64,000 bases of DNA from Variovorax boronicumulans (GTDB lineage Bacteria > Pseudomonadota > Gammaproteobacteria > Burkholderiales > Burkholderiaceae_C): contig NZ_JARXVG010000001.1 of the NCBI RefSeq assembly GCF_029892485.1, positions 62,001 to 126,000 on the forward strand, given 5' to 3'. Below the pieces are notes generated by a model, which did no database searches, was not told where the DNA came from, and saw only the letters and a list, made by a program, of their open reading frames with translations. This document shows, one piece after another, positions 1 to 8,752 of the stretch; position 1 is the stretch's first letter, and every line of letters begins with the position of its first letter. Both the position numbers and the translations under genes were made by a program.

Positions 1-2054
1 GCGAAGACGTTCAGGTCGTTGCGGTCGTCGCCCCGCGCCACCAGGAAGTCGGCCACGAGGCTGTCCTTGGGAATCGCGCTGGCTGGCGAGATGTGGTCGG
101 TCGTGATGTCGTCGCCGACCACCAGCAGCGGGTGGGCGGCGTACGCGCCGAGCAGGCTGCCTTCAGTGGCTGCAGCGAAGGGCGGGCGGCGCAGCGCGGT
201 CGATTTCGGGTCCCACGGGTACAGCGCCGATGCGGGAGATTCCAGGTCGTGCCACAGCGGGTTTGCGCTGGCCAGGGCGAAGGCGCTTCGGTAGTCGGCC
301 GGGTCCTGCGATTGCCGCAGCGCCTGGTCGACTTCATCACGCGAGGGCCACAGATCCATGAGATAGACCGGCGTGCCGTCGGCGGCGATCTGCACTGGAT
401 CGACGCTGAAGTTCCGCTCGGCATCGCCGGCCAGGCCGAACACAATGACCAGCGGCGGCGACATGAGGAAACCAAGGTCCAGGTCGGGATGCACGCGGCC
501 TGGAAAGTTGCGGTTGCCAGACAGCACGGCGACGGGATGGATCGCGCCCGCAGCCAGCGCTTCCTGAATCGATGGCAGCAGCGGGCCGGAATTGCCGATG
601 CATGTCGTGCAGCCGAAACCGACGATGTCGAAGCCGACGGCCGACAGGTCTGCGGCAAGGCCGGCGCGGTCCAGGTAGGCGGCGGCGGCCGGCGAGCCGG
701 GCGCGGTCGAGGTCTTCACCCAGGGGGGCGCCTTCAGCCCGAAGGCGCGTGCCTTGCGGGCCACCAGGCCTGCTGCCACCAGCAGGCGCGGGTCGGAGGT
801 GTTGGTGCAGCTCGTGATGGCCGCCACCGCGACGGGATGGCGCGGCATCGTCGCGTGCGCCGCCTTCGGCCGAAAGTTCAGCGCCGCCAGCGTCGAGGCG
901 GCTTCACCGAACGCCAGCAAGTCCTGCGGCCGGCGTGGCCCCGCGATGTGCATGCCGATCACATCCAGGTCGATGTCGATGCTGCGCGTGTAGCGCGGCT
1001 GCGCCGACGGGTCGAACCACAGGCCGGTTGCCTGCGTGTAGCCTGCGACCATGGCCGCGTGCGCCGCGGATCTGCCGGTGGAAAGCAGGTAGTCCACGGT
1101 GTGCTGGTCCACAGGAAAGAACCCGGTCGTCGCACCGTATTCGGGCGCCATGTTGGCAACCACGCTGCGCTCGCCCGCGCCGAGCGTCGAGACGCCGGGC
1201 CCGTAGAACTCCACGAACTCACCCGACACACCGATGGCACGCAGGCGCTGCGTCACGGTCAGCGCGAGGTCGGTGGCCGTCACTCCAGCGCGCAGCGCGC
1301 CCGTGAGCCGCACGCCGATCACGTCCGGAACGCGCAGCATCGTCGGCATGCCGAACATCACGGTCTGCGCTTCGAGCCCGCCCACGCCCCAGCCCAGCAC
1401 GCCGATGCCGTTCACCATCGGCGTGTGGCTGTCGGTGCCGATCATCATGTCCGGCACGACCCAGGTGGTGCCCTCCCGCTCCTCGGTCGTCACCACCGTG
1501 GCGAGCTGCTCCAGGTTGATGGTGTGCATGATCCCCGTGCCCGGCGGGTTGATGCGCACGCCGCGCAGCACCTTCGAGGCCCAGCGCAGGAACGAATAGC
1601 GCTCGGCATTGCGGCGGATTTCAAGCGCCATGTTCAGCGCGGGCGCATCGCCGCGCGCGAAGGCCTCTACCGCCAGCGAGTGGTCCACCGACACATCCAC
1701 CGGCAGGCTGGAGTTCAGCACCGCCGGGTCCACGCCAGCCTCGGCGAGCGTGTCGCGCATGGCGGCCAGGTCGACCAGCGCCGGCGTGCTGGTGGTGTCG
1801 TGCATCAGCACGCGGCCTGGTTGATAGGCGATCTCGGCGTCGCTCGTACCGGTGTCTGCCCAGGCCAGCAACGCAGCGAGCGCCGCTTCTCTTTCCGCGC
1901 CTTCCATGTTGCGCGCGACGTTTTCCGTCAGCAGCCGCAAGACCACGGGCATTTGGTGCAATCGCGCGCCGCAGATGGCCGGTAGATCGACCGCACACAG
2001 CGAGCGACTTCCGACGCTGATCCGCCGGATCACGGTCGTATTGGTGTTTTCCAT
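1..2054 (-). CDS. Aconitase-family (AcnA-like) hydratase, 3' end cut by window edge
   Basis: The reading frame starts at the ATG at 2054 and stays open for about 684 codons to the left edge, so the C-terminal ~200 residues of a ~890-residue AcnA-type protein lie outside. Seen: the GTDSHTPMVNG substrate/cluster motif, SCTNTS with the first Fe-S cysteine, GCTTCIGNSG with the other two, and SGNRNFPGR. All three 4Fe-4S ligands are present, so a cytoplasmic hydro-lyase is expected. Odd: the conserved MQDFTGVPA region reads MHDTTSTPA, which argues for a divergent subfamily, possibly acting on an acid other than citrate (inference). It is divergent from the lactonase gene only 30 bases away, over an inverted repeat. 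Long frames on the other strand here are shadows. Confidence 0.88.
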   Translation of the reverse strand, partial: MENTNTTVIRRISVGSRSLCAVDLPAICGARLHQMPVVLRLLTENVARNMEGAEREAALAALLAWADTGTSDAEIAYQPGRVLMHDTTSTPALVDLAAMRDTLAEAGVDPAVLNSSLPVDVSVDHSLAVEAFARGDAPALNMALEIRRNAERYSFLRWASKVLRGVRINPPGTGIMHTINLEQLATVVTTEEREGTTWVVPDMMIGTDSHTPMVNGIGVLGWGVGGLEAQTVMFGMPTMLRVPDVIGVRLTGALRAGVTATDLALTVTQRLRAIGVSGEFVEFYGPGVSTLGAGERSVVANMAPEYGATTGFFPVDQHTVDYLLSTGRSAAHAAMVAGYTQATGLWFDPSAQPRYTRSIDIDLDVIGMHIAGPRRPQDLLAFGEAASTLAALNFRPKAAHATMPRHPVAVAAITSCTNTSDPRLLVAAGLVARKARAFGLKAPPWVKTSTAPGSPAAAAYLDRAGLAADLSAVGFDIVGFGCTTCIGNSGPLLPSIQEALAAGAIHPVAVLSGNRNFPGRVHPDLDLGFLMSPPLVIVFGLAGDAERNFSVDPVQIAADGTPVYLMDLWPSRDEVDQALRQSQDPADYRSAFALASANPLWHDLESPASALYPWDPKSTALRRPPFAAATEGSLLGAYAAHPLLVVGDDITTDHISPASAIPKDSLVADFLVARGDDRNDLNVF

Positions 2055-2064
2055 AGGTTTGATT

Positions 2065-2090
2065 TTGCATTTGTCATTCATAAAATGCAA
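2065..2090. promoter_or_regulatory. Inverted repeat between aconitase-like and lactonase genes (candidate operator)
   Basis: TTGCATTT (2065-2072) and AAATGCAA (2083-2090) form a perfect 8-bp inverted repeat with a 10-base spacer. It sits in the 30-base gap between two divergent genes, in a locally AT-rich stretch, and overlaps the ATG at 2085. A binding site for a regulator encoded outside the window is the likely role (inference). The overlap also suggests that translation of the rightward gene might start later. Confidence 0.45.
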
Positions 2091-3353
2091 TTAAGTGCAA
2101 ACCCTCAGACCCGCCCGAAAGCTCCCGTGCCCCTCGAAAGCAACTCGTTCCCCCGCGCCTTTCCCGCAGATGCCCACCGCCGGCACTTGCTCGGGTACGG
2201 CGCAGCCCTCGGCGGCGCGGCCCTGCTCGGCCCGCTCGCCGGGTGCGTCAGCACCCGTCCCGGCATCGCCGGAACCTCCGCCAACACCCCAGGAAAATCC
2301 ATGTACGCCTACGTCGGAAGCCGGACCACCCGCGAGCGCAATGCGCGCGGCGACGGCATCAGCATCTTCAAGGTCGACACCGAACGCGGCACGCTCGCGC
2401 CCATCGACCTTGTCGGCAATCTCGTCAACCCTTCATTTCTCGCGCTCAGCCGCGACGGCGAATTCCTCTACACGGTGCATGGCGATGAGAGCGAGGTCAG
2501 CGCGTTCAAGGTCGACCGTCGCACCGGCCTCGTCGAATTCCTGAACCGGCAGAGCACGCAGGGCAAGAACCCGGTGCACCTTGCGCTCGACCCGAGCGGG
2601 CGCTTCATGGTCGTCTCCAACCACATCGGCGCGAGCCTGGCGGTGCTGCCCGTGCGCGAGGACGGCTCGCTCGGTGAGCTCACGCAGCTGGTGAAGCTCG
2701 AAGGGCCCATCGGTCCGCACCGCATCGAGCAGAAGCAGGCCAAGCCGCACTTCAATCCCTTCGACCCGAGCGGCCGCTTCGTGATCGTTCCCGACAAGGG
2801 CCTCGACCGCGTCTTCAGCTTCCGCTTCGACCAGGGCAAGCTGGTGCCGGCCGCCGTGCCGTTCGTGAGCACACGCGAGACCGCCGGTCCGCGCCACATC
2901 GCGTTCCATCCCGCCGCCCCATTGGCCTATGTCGTGAACGAACTGGACTCGACCGTTACCGCCTACCGCGTGACGCCTGCCACCGGCGCACTGCAACCCT
3001 TCCAGATCGTGTCGTCGCTGCCCGAGAGCTTCACGGGCAACAGCCGTGCTTCGGAAATCCAGATCGATGCGCCCGGGCGCTTCGTGTATGCGTCGAACCG
3101 CGGCTACGACAGCATTGCCGTGTTCAGCGTCGACCCGGCCACCGGTGCGCTGAAGTTCATCGGCGCGCCACCGACGCAGGGCAAGACACCGCGCTTCATG
3201 ACGGCGACACCCGACGGGCGCTTCATGTTCGCGCTCAACGAAGACAGCGACTCCATCGTCACGCTGGCCGTGGATCCGGTTGCCGGAACACTGGCACCCA
3301 CAGGCGCCTCGGTGCGCACGGGAAGCCCGGTCTGCATGGTGTTCTCGTCATGA
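2085..3353 (+). CDS. Lactonase family beta-propeller protein (6-phosphogluconolactonase-like), exported
   Basis: A 422-residue protein of the 7-bladed propeller lactonase family (PF10282 type), with repeated blades containing PSGRF, DGRF and SNRG motifs (for example near residues 170, 225 and 335). The N-terminus has HRRHLLGYG, a hydrophobic stretch and LAGC near residues 51-54, resembling a twin-arginine/lipoprotein signal, so it probably acts outside the cytoplasm. Such enzymes open sugar or hydroxy-acid lactones. The start at 2085 lies inside an inverted repeat; a GTG at 2127 is an alternative that keeps the signal. The stop overlaps the next ATG (ATGA at 3350), so it is cotranscribed with the MFS transporter. 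Confidence 0.82.
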   Translation: MQLSANPQTRPKAPVPLESNSFPRAFPADAHRRHLLGYGAALGGAALLGPLAGCVSTRPGIAGTSANTPGKSMYAYVGSRTTRERNARGDGISIFKVDTERGTLAPIDLVGNLVNPSFLALSRDGEFLYTVHGDESEVSAFKVDRRTGLVEFLNRQSTQGKNPVHLALDPSGRFMVVSNHIGASLAVLPVREDGSLGELTQLVKLEGPIGPHRIEQKQAKPHFNPFDPSGRFVIVPDKGLDRVFSFRFDQGKLVPAAVPFVSTRETAGPRHIAFHPAAPLAYVVNELDSTVTAYRVTPATGALQPFQIVSSLPESFTGNSRASEIQIDAPGRFVYASNRGYDSIAVFSVDPATGALKFIGAPPTQGKTPRFMTATPDGRFMFALNEDSDSIVTLAVDPVAGTLAPTGASVRTGSPVCMVFSS

Positions 3354-4687
3354 GCGCCGCAACGCCAGTCCCGTTCACGCCGGCGCAGGAAAAAGCGACG
3401 GTGCGCAAGATCACGCTGCGCATCATTCCTTTTGTCTTCCTGCTCTACATCATCTCGTACCTCGACCGCGCGAACATCGGCTATGCGGCGCTGCAGATGA
3501 ATGCCGAACTGGCCTTGAGCAGCGAGGCCTTCGGCTTCGTCTCGGGCATTTTCTTCATCGGCTACTTCCTCTTCGAGGTGCCGAGCAACGTGATGCTGAA
3601 CAAGTACGGCGCGCGCGTGTGGATCGCGCGCATCCTGATCAGCTGGGGCCTGCTGGCGGCGCTCTCGGCCTTCGTGCAGAACGCCACCCAGCTCTACATC
3701 CTGCGCTTCCTGCTGGGCGTGGCAGAGGCCGGCTTCTTCCCCGGGATCATCGTGTACCTGACGTACTGGTTCCGCTCCAAGGAGCTCGCGACCACGGTGG
3801 CGCTGTTCACCGCAGCCATTCCAGTGTCGTACATCATCGGCGCGCCGCTCAGCACGCTGATCATGGACCACATCCAGTGGTTCGGCTGGAGCGGCTGGCG
3901 CTGGATGCTGTTCCTCGAAGGCATTCCGGCGGTGATCTTCGGCGTGGTGTGCTTCCTGCGCCTGACCGATCGGCCCGACCAGGCAAAGTGGCTCACGTCC
4001 GAAGAGAAGGAATGGCTGCTGGTAGAACTGGAGCGCGACCGCCAGTCGAAGAAGAACGTCAAGCACCTGTCGGTGATGCAGGCGATCGGCAATGGCAAGG
4101 TGCTCTACCTGTCGTTCATCTATTTCGTCTATCAGTGCGGCAGTCTGGGCGTGGGCTACTGGATGCCGCAGATCATCAAGGGCTTCTCCGACAAGCTGAG
4201 CCACACGCAGATCGGCTTCATCGCGATGGTGCCTTACATCATTGCCACCATCGCCATGGTGGCGTGGTCGCGCAGCTCCGACCGCCGCGACGAACGCAAG
4301 CTGCACTCGGCCATTCCGCTGGCTGTGGCAGCTGTCGCGCTCACCGGCGCGGGCTTGGTCGGCAGTCCGTTTGCCGCCGTGGCGCTCATCAGCGTGGCAC
4401 TGGCCGGACTGTATGCGTTCAAGTCGCCGTTCTGGGCACTGCCCACGCTGTTTCTGAGCCGCTCGACGGCGGCGATCTCGATCGCGGTCATCAACTCGAT
4501 CGGCAACCTCGGCGGCTTCGTCGGGCCCTATGCCATCGGGCTCATCAAGGGCACGGGCCGCAGCGCCACGACGGGCCTGATCTTCCTGAGCGCGCTGCTC
4601 GTCGTCGCGTTCCTCATGACGATTTTCATGCGGCTGTCCTATGCCAGCCGGACCGAGGACGCTGCGGCGGAGACGGTCAGCAGCTGA
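3350..4687 (+). CDS. MFS transporter, anion:cation symporter-like
   Basis: A 445-residue integral membrane protein with about 12 hydrophobic segments. The motif DRANIGYAALQMN after the first helix and the loop with LPRLTDRP-type charge (around residues 200-210) are typical of the ACS branch, which takes up organic anions such as tartrate, phthalate or hydroxyphenylacetate. The gene begins within the stop codon of the lactonase gene, and the Bug receptor follows 50 bases later. The context suggests uptake of the organic acid handled by the lactonase and the divergent aconitase-like enzyme. The substrate cannot be read from sequence. Confidence 0.88.
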   Translation: MSAATPVPFTPAQEKATVRKITLRIIPFVFLLYIISYLDRANIGYAALQMNAELALSSEAFGFVSGIFFIGYFLFEVPSNVMLNKYGARVWIARILISWGLLAALSAFVQNATQLYILRFLLGVAEAGFFPGIIVYLTYWFRSKELATTVALFTAAIPVSYIIGAPLSTLIMDHIQWFGWSGWRWMLFLEGIPAVIFGVVCFLRLTDRPDQAKWLTSEEKEWLLVELERDRQSKKNVKHLSVMQAIGNGKVLYLSFIYFVYQCGSLGVGYWMPQIIKGFSDKLSHTQIGFIAMVPYIIATIAMVAWSRSSDRRDERKLHSAIPLAVAAVALTGAGLVGSPFAAVALISVALAGLYAFKSPFWALPTLFLSRSTAAISIAVINSIGNLGGFVGPYAIGLIKGTGRSATTGLIFLSALLVVAFLMTIFMRLSYASRTEDAAAETVSS

Positions 4688-4737
4688 GCGCGACGGTCGC
4701 TCGAACGATTTCGAAGTTCATTCACAAGGAGACAAAA

Positions 4738-5733
4738 ATGCAATTCCCATTCAACAGAATCTTCGCCGGCACGGTGGCATCGCTCACGCTGGGCGCCAGC
4801 CTGCACTCCGGCGCGTATGCGCAGGCTGCGGCCGGCGACTATCCGACCAAGGCCATCACCATCATCGTGCCCTTCGCCGCGGGCGGGAACACCGACGTCA
4901 AGACGCGCTTGGTCGCGCTGCAGATGGCCGCTATTCTTGGCAAGCCCGTGATCATCGACAACCGGCCGGGCGCGAGCGGCAACATCGGCATCGAGATGGT
5001 CTCGCGCGCGGCACCAGACGGCTACACCATCGGCATGGGCAGCTTCGGCCCGCTGGCGGTCAACCCGTCGATCTATCCGAAGGTGAACTACGACCCGAAA
5101 AGCTTTGTGCCGATCGTGTTGCTGGAGAAGAGTCCGCTGGTTCTGACCGCACCCGTGGACAAGCCCTACAAGACCGTCAAGGACGTGGTGGCCGCCGCAA
5201 AGGCCAAGCCGGGCGGACTGAACATCGCGAATGCCGGGCCTGGCGGCGCGCACCACCTTTCAGCCGAGCTCTTCGAAAGCGCTGCCGGCATCGACATGGT
5301 CGGTGTACCGTTCAAAGGCGGCGGTCCCGCTTCTACGGCGTTGTTGGCCGGGCAGGTCGATCTGATGTTCGAGCAGACCGGCGCTGCGATTCCGTCGATC
5401 CAGGCCGGCAAGATCCGCCCCATCGCAGTCACCTCCGCGAAGCGGCTTTCGACGATGCCCGACGTGCCTACCTTTGCCGAGGCCGGCTACCCACAGGTGC
5501 TGGTGTCGAACTGGATGGGCTACGTTGCGCCGAAGGGAACGCCTCCGGCGATTGTGGCCAAGCTGCACGCTGCCTTTATCAAGGCGATTGACCATCCGGA
5601 TGTCAAAGGCCGCATCGTGGCGCAGAGCAATGAGTTGGGCGGAGGTTCTTCCAAGGAGTTTGCAGAGTTCATCGACAGCGAGACTGCCAAGTGGTCCAAG
5701 CTCGTCAAGGAGCGTGACATCAAGATCGAGTAG
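4738..5733 (+). CDS. Bug-family (TTT) extracytoplasmic solute-binding receptor
   Basis: A 331-residue protein. AAGGAG lies just upstream of the ATG at 4738. Residues 1-30 form a Sec signal ending in AYAQA, followed by YPTKAITIIVPFAAGG, which opens the Bug fold; AAPDGYT and the NRPGASGNIG motif are further family marks. Bug proteins bind carboxylates in the periplasm and normally deliver them to TctA/TctB membrane subunits, which are not encoded anywhere in this window. It may serve an unlinked TctAB pair or signal substrate presence. It is the last gene of the lactonase-MFS operon. Confidence 0.93.
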   Translation: MQFPFNRIFAGTVASLTLGASLHSGAYAQAAAGDYPTKAITIIVPFAAGGNTDVKTRLVALQMAAILGKPVIIDNRPGASGNIGIEMVSRAAPDGYTIGMGSFGPLAVNPSIYPKVNYDPKSFVPIVLLEKSPLVLTAPVDKPYKTVKDVVAAAKAKPGGLNIANAGPGGAHHLSAELFESAAGIDMVGVPFKGGGPASTALLAGQVDLMFEQTGAAIPSIQAGKIRPIAVTSAKRLSTMPDVPTFAEAGYPQVLVSNWMGYVAPKGTPPAIVAKLHAAFIKAIDHPDVKGRIVAQSNELGGGSSKEFAEFIDSETAKWSKLVKERDIKIE

Positions 5734-5859
5734 TCAGCCAGTTGATTCCGAGAGTGCTTGGGATGCAGCCACCAAGGCCCAACAACCTCCAGCATTCACG
5801 GCGAGTATGTCGGCGGGTGGCGTTTGCGTTCTAGCAAAGCCCATGCTTTGAGTCCGCCC

Positions 5860-6135
5860 CCGCTGGACGGCGAAGACACGCCGCCGGTAAGGACGCTGAT
5901 CGCGCCGAACAGGTCAATGGCGCGAAGCGGCATCCACGAAGTCGTCAAGGGGGTGATGCATGCGGCAGCGGCCGCGCTGCGGTTGCGCGGTCCGGATTTC
6001 GAAGCTGCAGCAGCCCATCTAGAGCAGGCGTCGACGCACTGGATTCGCCATATCGCACGAAGCCATCTGAGCGAAAAGTCGACCTGAAAGTGGTCCGCGA
6101 CAACCTGGGTCACGCCACCATCAGCACGACCAGCA
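5860..6135 (+). pseudogene. Tyrosine recombinase (integrase) C-terminal relic, frameshifted
   Basis: One frame gives RSGIHEVVKGVMHAAAA and then STHWIRHIARSHLSEK. The -1 frame, from about 6078, continues VDLKVVRDNLGHATISTTSI. Together these are the catalytic domain of a phage-type integrase around the H-x-x-R box and the LGH box. A single base is missing at 6075-6078, the N-terminal domains are absent, and the C-terminal tyrosine is lost because the sequence changes at 6135 to an unrelated transposase fragment. Clearly dead. Confidence 0.75.
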
Positions 6136-6209
6136 TCGGCGACATCCTGGCGCTGACCATTGCGCTAGAAGCCGGAGACATTGACCGTTTTGCTGGTCGC
6201 GAAACCTAG
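6136..6209 (+). pseudogene. IS110/IS1111-like transposase scrap fused to the integrase relic
   Basis: In frame with the end of the integrase relic, the sequence reads GDILALTIALEAGDIDRFAG before a TAG at 6207. This resembles the conserved IS110-type stretch with LxLTIMLETGDIxRF, just after the helix-hairpin-helix. Only about 25 codons remain and no terminal repeats are visible. Assignment by motif only. Confidence 0.5.
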
Positions 6210-6219
6210 GCTCTGGACC

Positions 6220-6426
6220 ACGCAAGACGACCTCCGGCTGGACGTGATGCGCGTGAATATTTTTGACGCCCAACTGCTGAGCAGTCTCTTTGCTCCAGAC
6301 ATGGTGCGCCGTGGTTAGGGTCGGATCATCAACGTGTCCACCAGCCTGGACACGATGTACCGCCAAGGCATCGGCCCATACGGGCCTGCAAGGCAGGCGC
6401 TTGAAGCGTTGTCACGCATCATGTTC
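6220..6426 (+). pseudogene. Short-chain dehydrogenase (SDR) relic with nonsense codon
   Basis: One frame reads TQDDLRLDVMRVNIFDAQLL, then a TAG at 6316-6318, then GRIINVSTSLDTMYRQG and IGPYGPARQALEALSRIM. This corresponds to the middle of an SDR: the N-x-F helix, the GRIINVSS strand and the catalytic YxxxK helix. Here the Lys is replaced by Arg (YGPAR). The N-terminal Rossmann part is missing. It is a decayed fragment and no product is expected. Confidence 0.65.
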
Positions 6427-6493
6427 CATGTACGACAGCTTTGCGAAGTCCGACGCAAACAGTGCGTCGTCCTTGAAACAATCGGCGCCCCCT

Positions 6494-7177
6494 CTATACA
6501 GCCGCCAGAAGCGCTTCCTTTTCCTTCAAGTGCTCGCGAAGCCGGCCTGCATAGTCTTGCGCGACGGCGGCCTGGATGCTCGGACGCCGAGCCAAGGCGT
6601 GACGCCAGTTTGCTACCCGTTTCAGCCCATCAAACACATGATGGGTGGGCTCGAAGTCGAAGTCGAGGATGTCGAAGTAGCGAAAGACCGGGGCCATGAC
6701 GGCATCCACCACGCTGAAGCTTTTTCCGGCGAAGTAAGGGCCGTCCAACATCTCGCCCTCGAACCGTTCCAGTTTCTTCCTGAAGGCAGCAGCTTTGGCA
6801 CTGGCTGTCTCATGGTCGGTGGCGTTCAGAAGGCCCCATGCATCCGACAACGCAGCAGAAGCGAATTCGATCCACGCACGATGTTGTGCACGAAGCAGCG
6901 CATCCTGCGGATGCAATGCCGGACTGGGTTGCAGATCCTCGAAGTATTCGCAGATAGCGACGCTTTCGAACAGAACGGACTCGCGCCCGTCGGCGTGCAA
7001 AACCTTGAGCAAAGGAACCTTGCCCGTTGGAGAAATGGCGAGAAACCAGTCTGGCTTGTCGTGAAGATCGACATTGACCCGCTCGAAGGCGATCCCTTTT
7101 TCGTGCAACACGATGGCGACACGCTGGACGAAGGGGCAGAGGGGATGACTGATGAGTGTCAACTGTGTTTGTGACAT
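6494..7177 (-). CDS. Glutathione S-transferase family protein
   Basis: A 227-residue protein with an N-terminal thioredoxin fold (residues 1-80) carrying CPFVQR near residue 14, where a cysteine is expected to be catalytic as in omega/beta-like GSTs. SPTGKVPLL with the cis-proline and ESVAICEYF for glutathione binding follow, and then an all-helical C-terminal domain with the conserved SVVDA. A cytoplasmic glutathione-dependent thiol transferase or detoxifying role is likely. It follows the cysteine hydrolase gene on the same strand, but a strong hairpin with a T-run lies between them, so its expression may be partly uncoupled. Confidence 0.9.
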   Translation of the reverse strand: MSQTQLTLISHPLCPFVQRVAIVLHEKGIAFERVNVDLHDKPDWFLAISPTGKVPLLKVLHADGRESVLFESVAICEYFEDLQPSPALHPQDALLRAQHRAWIEFASAALSDAWGLLNATDHETASAKAAAFRKKLERFEGEMLDGPYFAGKSFSVVDAVMAPVFRYFDILDFDFEPTHHVFDGLKRVANWRHALARRPSIQAAVAQDYAGRLREHLKEKEALLAAV

Positions 7178-7190
7178 TGGAAGAACCCCA

Positions 7191-7219
7191 GTAAAAACAA
7201 GGCCCCCACGGATGGGGGC
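7191..7219 (-). terminator. Rho-independent terminator between cysteine hydrolase and GST genes
   Basis: On the minus strand GCCCCCA-TCCG-TGGGGGC (7219-7202) forms a 7-bp stem with a tetraloop, followed by CTTGTTTTTAC. It lies 26 bases downstream of the cysteine hydrolase stop and 25 bases upstream of the GST start, so it should end or attenuate the SDR-hydrolase transcript. Confidence 0.65.
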
Positions 7220-7244
7220 GGTCGCGTGGCGGAGTCGTTTGGTT

Positions 7245-7865
7245 TTACGACTTCAAGAACTCTTGGGTCGAGACCGCATTGCCGTAGAAAGGCAAGATGT
7301 CCGTCAGGAACGAGGCCTGCTGCTCCTGCGTGAAGGCCGCAGACGCGTCGTAGATGACGTTGGTGTGGTAGCCAAGGTCGTGCGCGTTGCGCAGCGTCGA
7401 TTCCACGCACTGGCGCAAGGCAAAGCCCATCAGGTAGATGTCTTCGATCCTGTTGTTGCGCAAGTAGCTGTCCAGCGTGGTGGCTGCAAAGGCACTGCTG
7501 CCGCCGGTGCGCTCGGTGATCACATGCTCACCGGCAACTGGCTCGAAGCCTGCGAAGAATTCCGTCTGCTCGCCGAGGAAGGATTTGTAGGCGGGGATCA
7601 TGCTGCGAAGACCATACTTGCCCTGGCCCATTGCCTTGTAGCCCGGCTCCAGCACCATGGCGACGTGGATCACCTCCAGGTTGCGACGCCGGGCCTCGGC
7701 GAGCACTTTCCTGGAATTCACGACCGCATCGTCGAACTGCTTGCGATCCTGGAATTGAGGATTGATGCTGCCGGTGGATGCCACCCAGTCGTTCTGATAT
7801 TCGATGAGGATCAGCGCACTTTTGCGGGATTCGATGGTCTGCGCGGATGTGGAAAGCGTGTTCAT
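7245..7865 (-). CDS. Isochorismatase-like cysteine hydrolase
   Basis: A 206-residue protein of the isochorismatase/nicotinamidase fold. The nucleophile is visible in [18 protein letters not shown] (Cys near residue 140) and the [13 protein letters not shown] helix precedes it. The usual catalytic Asp in the first strand (VDxQND) is Glu here (LIEYQND, residues 20-26), and the position of the usual Lys reads TERTGG. Substrate unknown; the family cleaves amides or vinyl ethers. The gene lies 30 bases downstream of the SDR gene, in an operon divergent from a LysR regulator. Confidence 0.85.
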   Translation of the reverse strand: MNTLSTSAQTIESRKSALILIEYQNDWVASTGSINPQFQDRKQFDDAVVNSRKVLAEARRRNLEVIHVAMVLEPGYKAMGQGKYGLRSMIPAYKSFLGEQTEFFAGFEPVAGEHVITERTGGSSAFAATTLDSYLRNNRIEDIYLMGFALRQCVESTLRNAHDLGYHTNVIYDASAAFTQEQQASFLTDILPFYGNAVSTQEFLKS

Positions 7866-7895
7866 GAAAGAGTTCTTTTTGAGTGTGGATTGCAG

Positions 7896-8648
7896 TCAGC
7901 CGTTGAGCGTGCGGCCGCCGTCGACGATGATTTCGGAGCCGACCGTCCATCGGGACTCGTCCGAAGCCAGGTACAGCACCGCCTTGGCAACCTCTTCCGG
8001 CGTGCCGAAGCGTCCGAACGGAATGGTTGCGGCGATGTCCTTGTTGGCCTGCGCGCGATAGGCATCGGGAATGCCGAGCTTGTCGTACAGCGGCGTCTCG
8101 ACCGGGCCGGGGCTGACAGCGTTGAAGCGAATGCTGCGCCGAAGCAGTTCGCTCGAAAGCGTCTTCGACATGTTCAGAAATGCGGCCTTGGTTGCGGCAT
8201 AGACCGACGAACGCTCCGCGCCGACGTGCGCGTTGATGGACGTATTGAGCACCACCGATGCAGGGCTCGCGAACACAGGCAGCAAAGCCTGGATCAGGAA
8301 GTACGGCCCCTTGACGTTGATGTCGAACGAGCGATCGAACGCTTCTTCCGTCCACGCTTCGATCGGCATCCAGACGGATACGCCGGCGTTGAGGAAGGCG
8401 ATGTCGAGTTGGCCGTAATGAGCCTGGACGGCTTGCGCCAGCTCCTTCTGCGCGGCCACGCTGGCTGAATCGGCGCGCAGCACCAGCACTTCGCTGCCCA
8501 ATTCCGCCTGCGCCTTGGCGAGGGAATCGGGATTGACGCCGGTGACGATCACACGCGCGCCTTCGGCGAGGAATTGCTTGGCCGTTTCGAGGCCGATGCC
8601 GCTGGTGCCGCCGGTGATGAGAGTACGTTTGCCTTGCAAGCGGGACAT
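7896..8648 (-). CDS. SDR family NAD(P)-dependent oxidoreductase
   Basis: A 250-residue classical [11 protein letters not shown] near residues 11-18 binds the cofactor, NAGVSVW is the NAG motif, and SINAH plus YAATKAA supply Ser, Tyr and Lys. The ATG at 8648 is preferred because AAGGAAAACTTC precedes it; a frame extension to 8714 lacks such a site. It is the first gene of the leftward operon with the cysteine hydrolase and, less tightly, the GST, and lies divergent from the LysR gene. Likely a cytoplasmic alcohol/ketone oxidoreductase under that regulator. Confidence 0.9.
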   Translation of the reverse strand: MSRLQGKRTLITGGTSGIGLETAKQFLAEGARVIVTGVNPDSLAKAQAELGSEVLVLRADSASVAAQKELAQAVQAHYGQLDIAFLNAGVSVWMPIEAWTEEAFDRSFDINVKGPYFLIQALLPVFASPASVVLNTSINAHVGAERSSVYAATKAAFLNMSKTLSSELLRRSIRFNAVSPGPVETPLYDKLGIPDAYRAQANKDIAATIPFGRFGTPEEVAKAVLYLASDESRWTVGSEIIVDGGRTLNG

Positions 8649-8752
8649 GAAGTTTTCCTTAGGTGTTCGTGGCCAACCAACATTGGCTGACCTGCCGTGG
8701 GATGAACTATGCACTCATGCCTGAATTTAAATAAGTTCCTGTTTTTGCATAA

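Noticed and set aside
93..1985. 630-codon plus-strand frame opposite the aconitase-like gene
   Set aside because: The minus strand encodes all aconitase motifs in one frame. The plus frame is Arg/Gly/His-rich, without domain signatures, a shadow of GC-rich codons.
3280..5733. 817-codon frame spanning the MFS and Bug genes
   Set aside because: Its first part is out of frame with the MFS protein. Only the end from 4738 is real, as the Bug gene with its own ribosome site.
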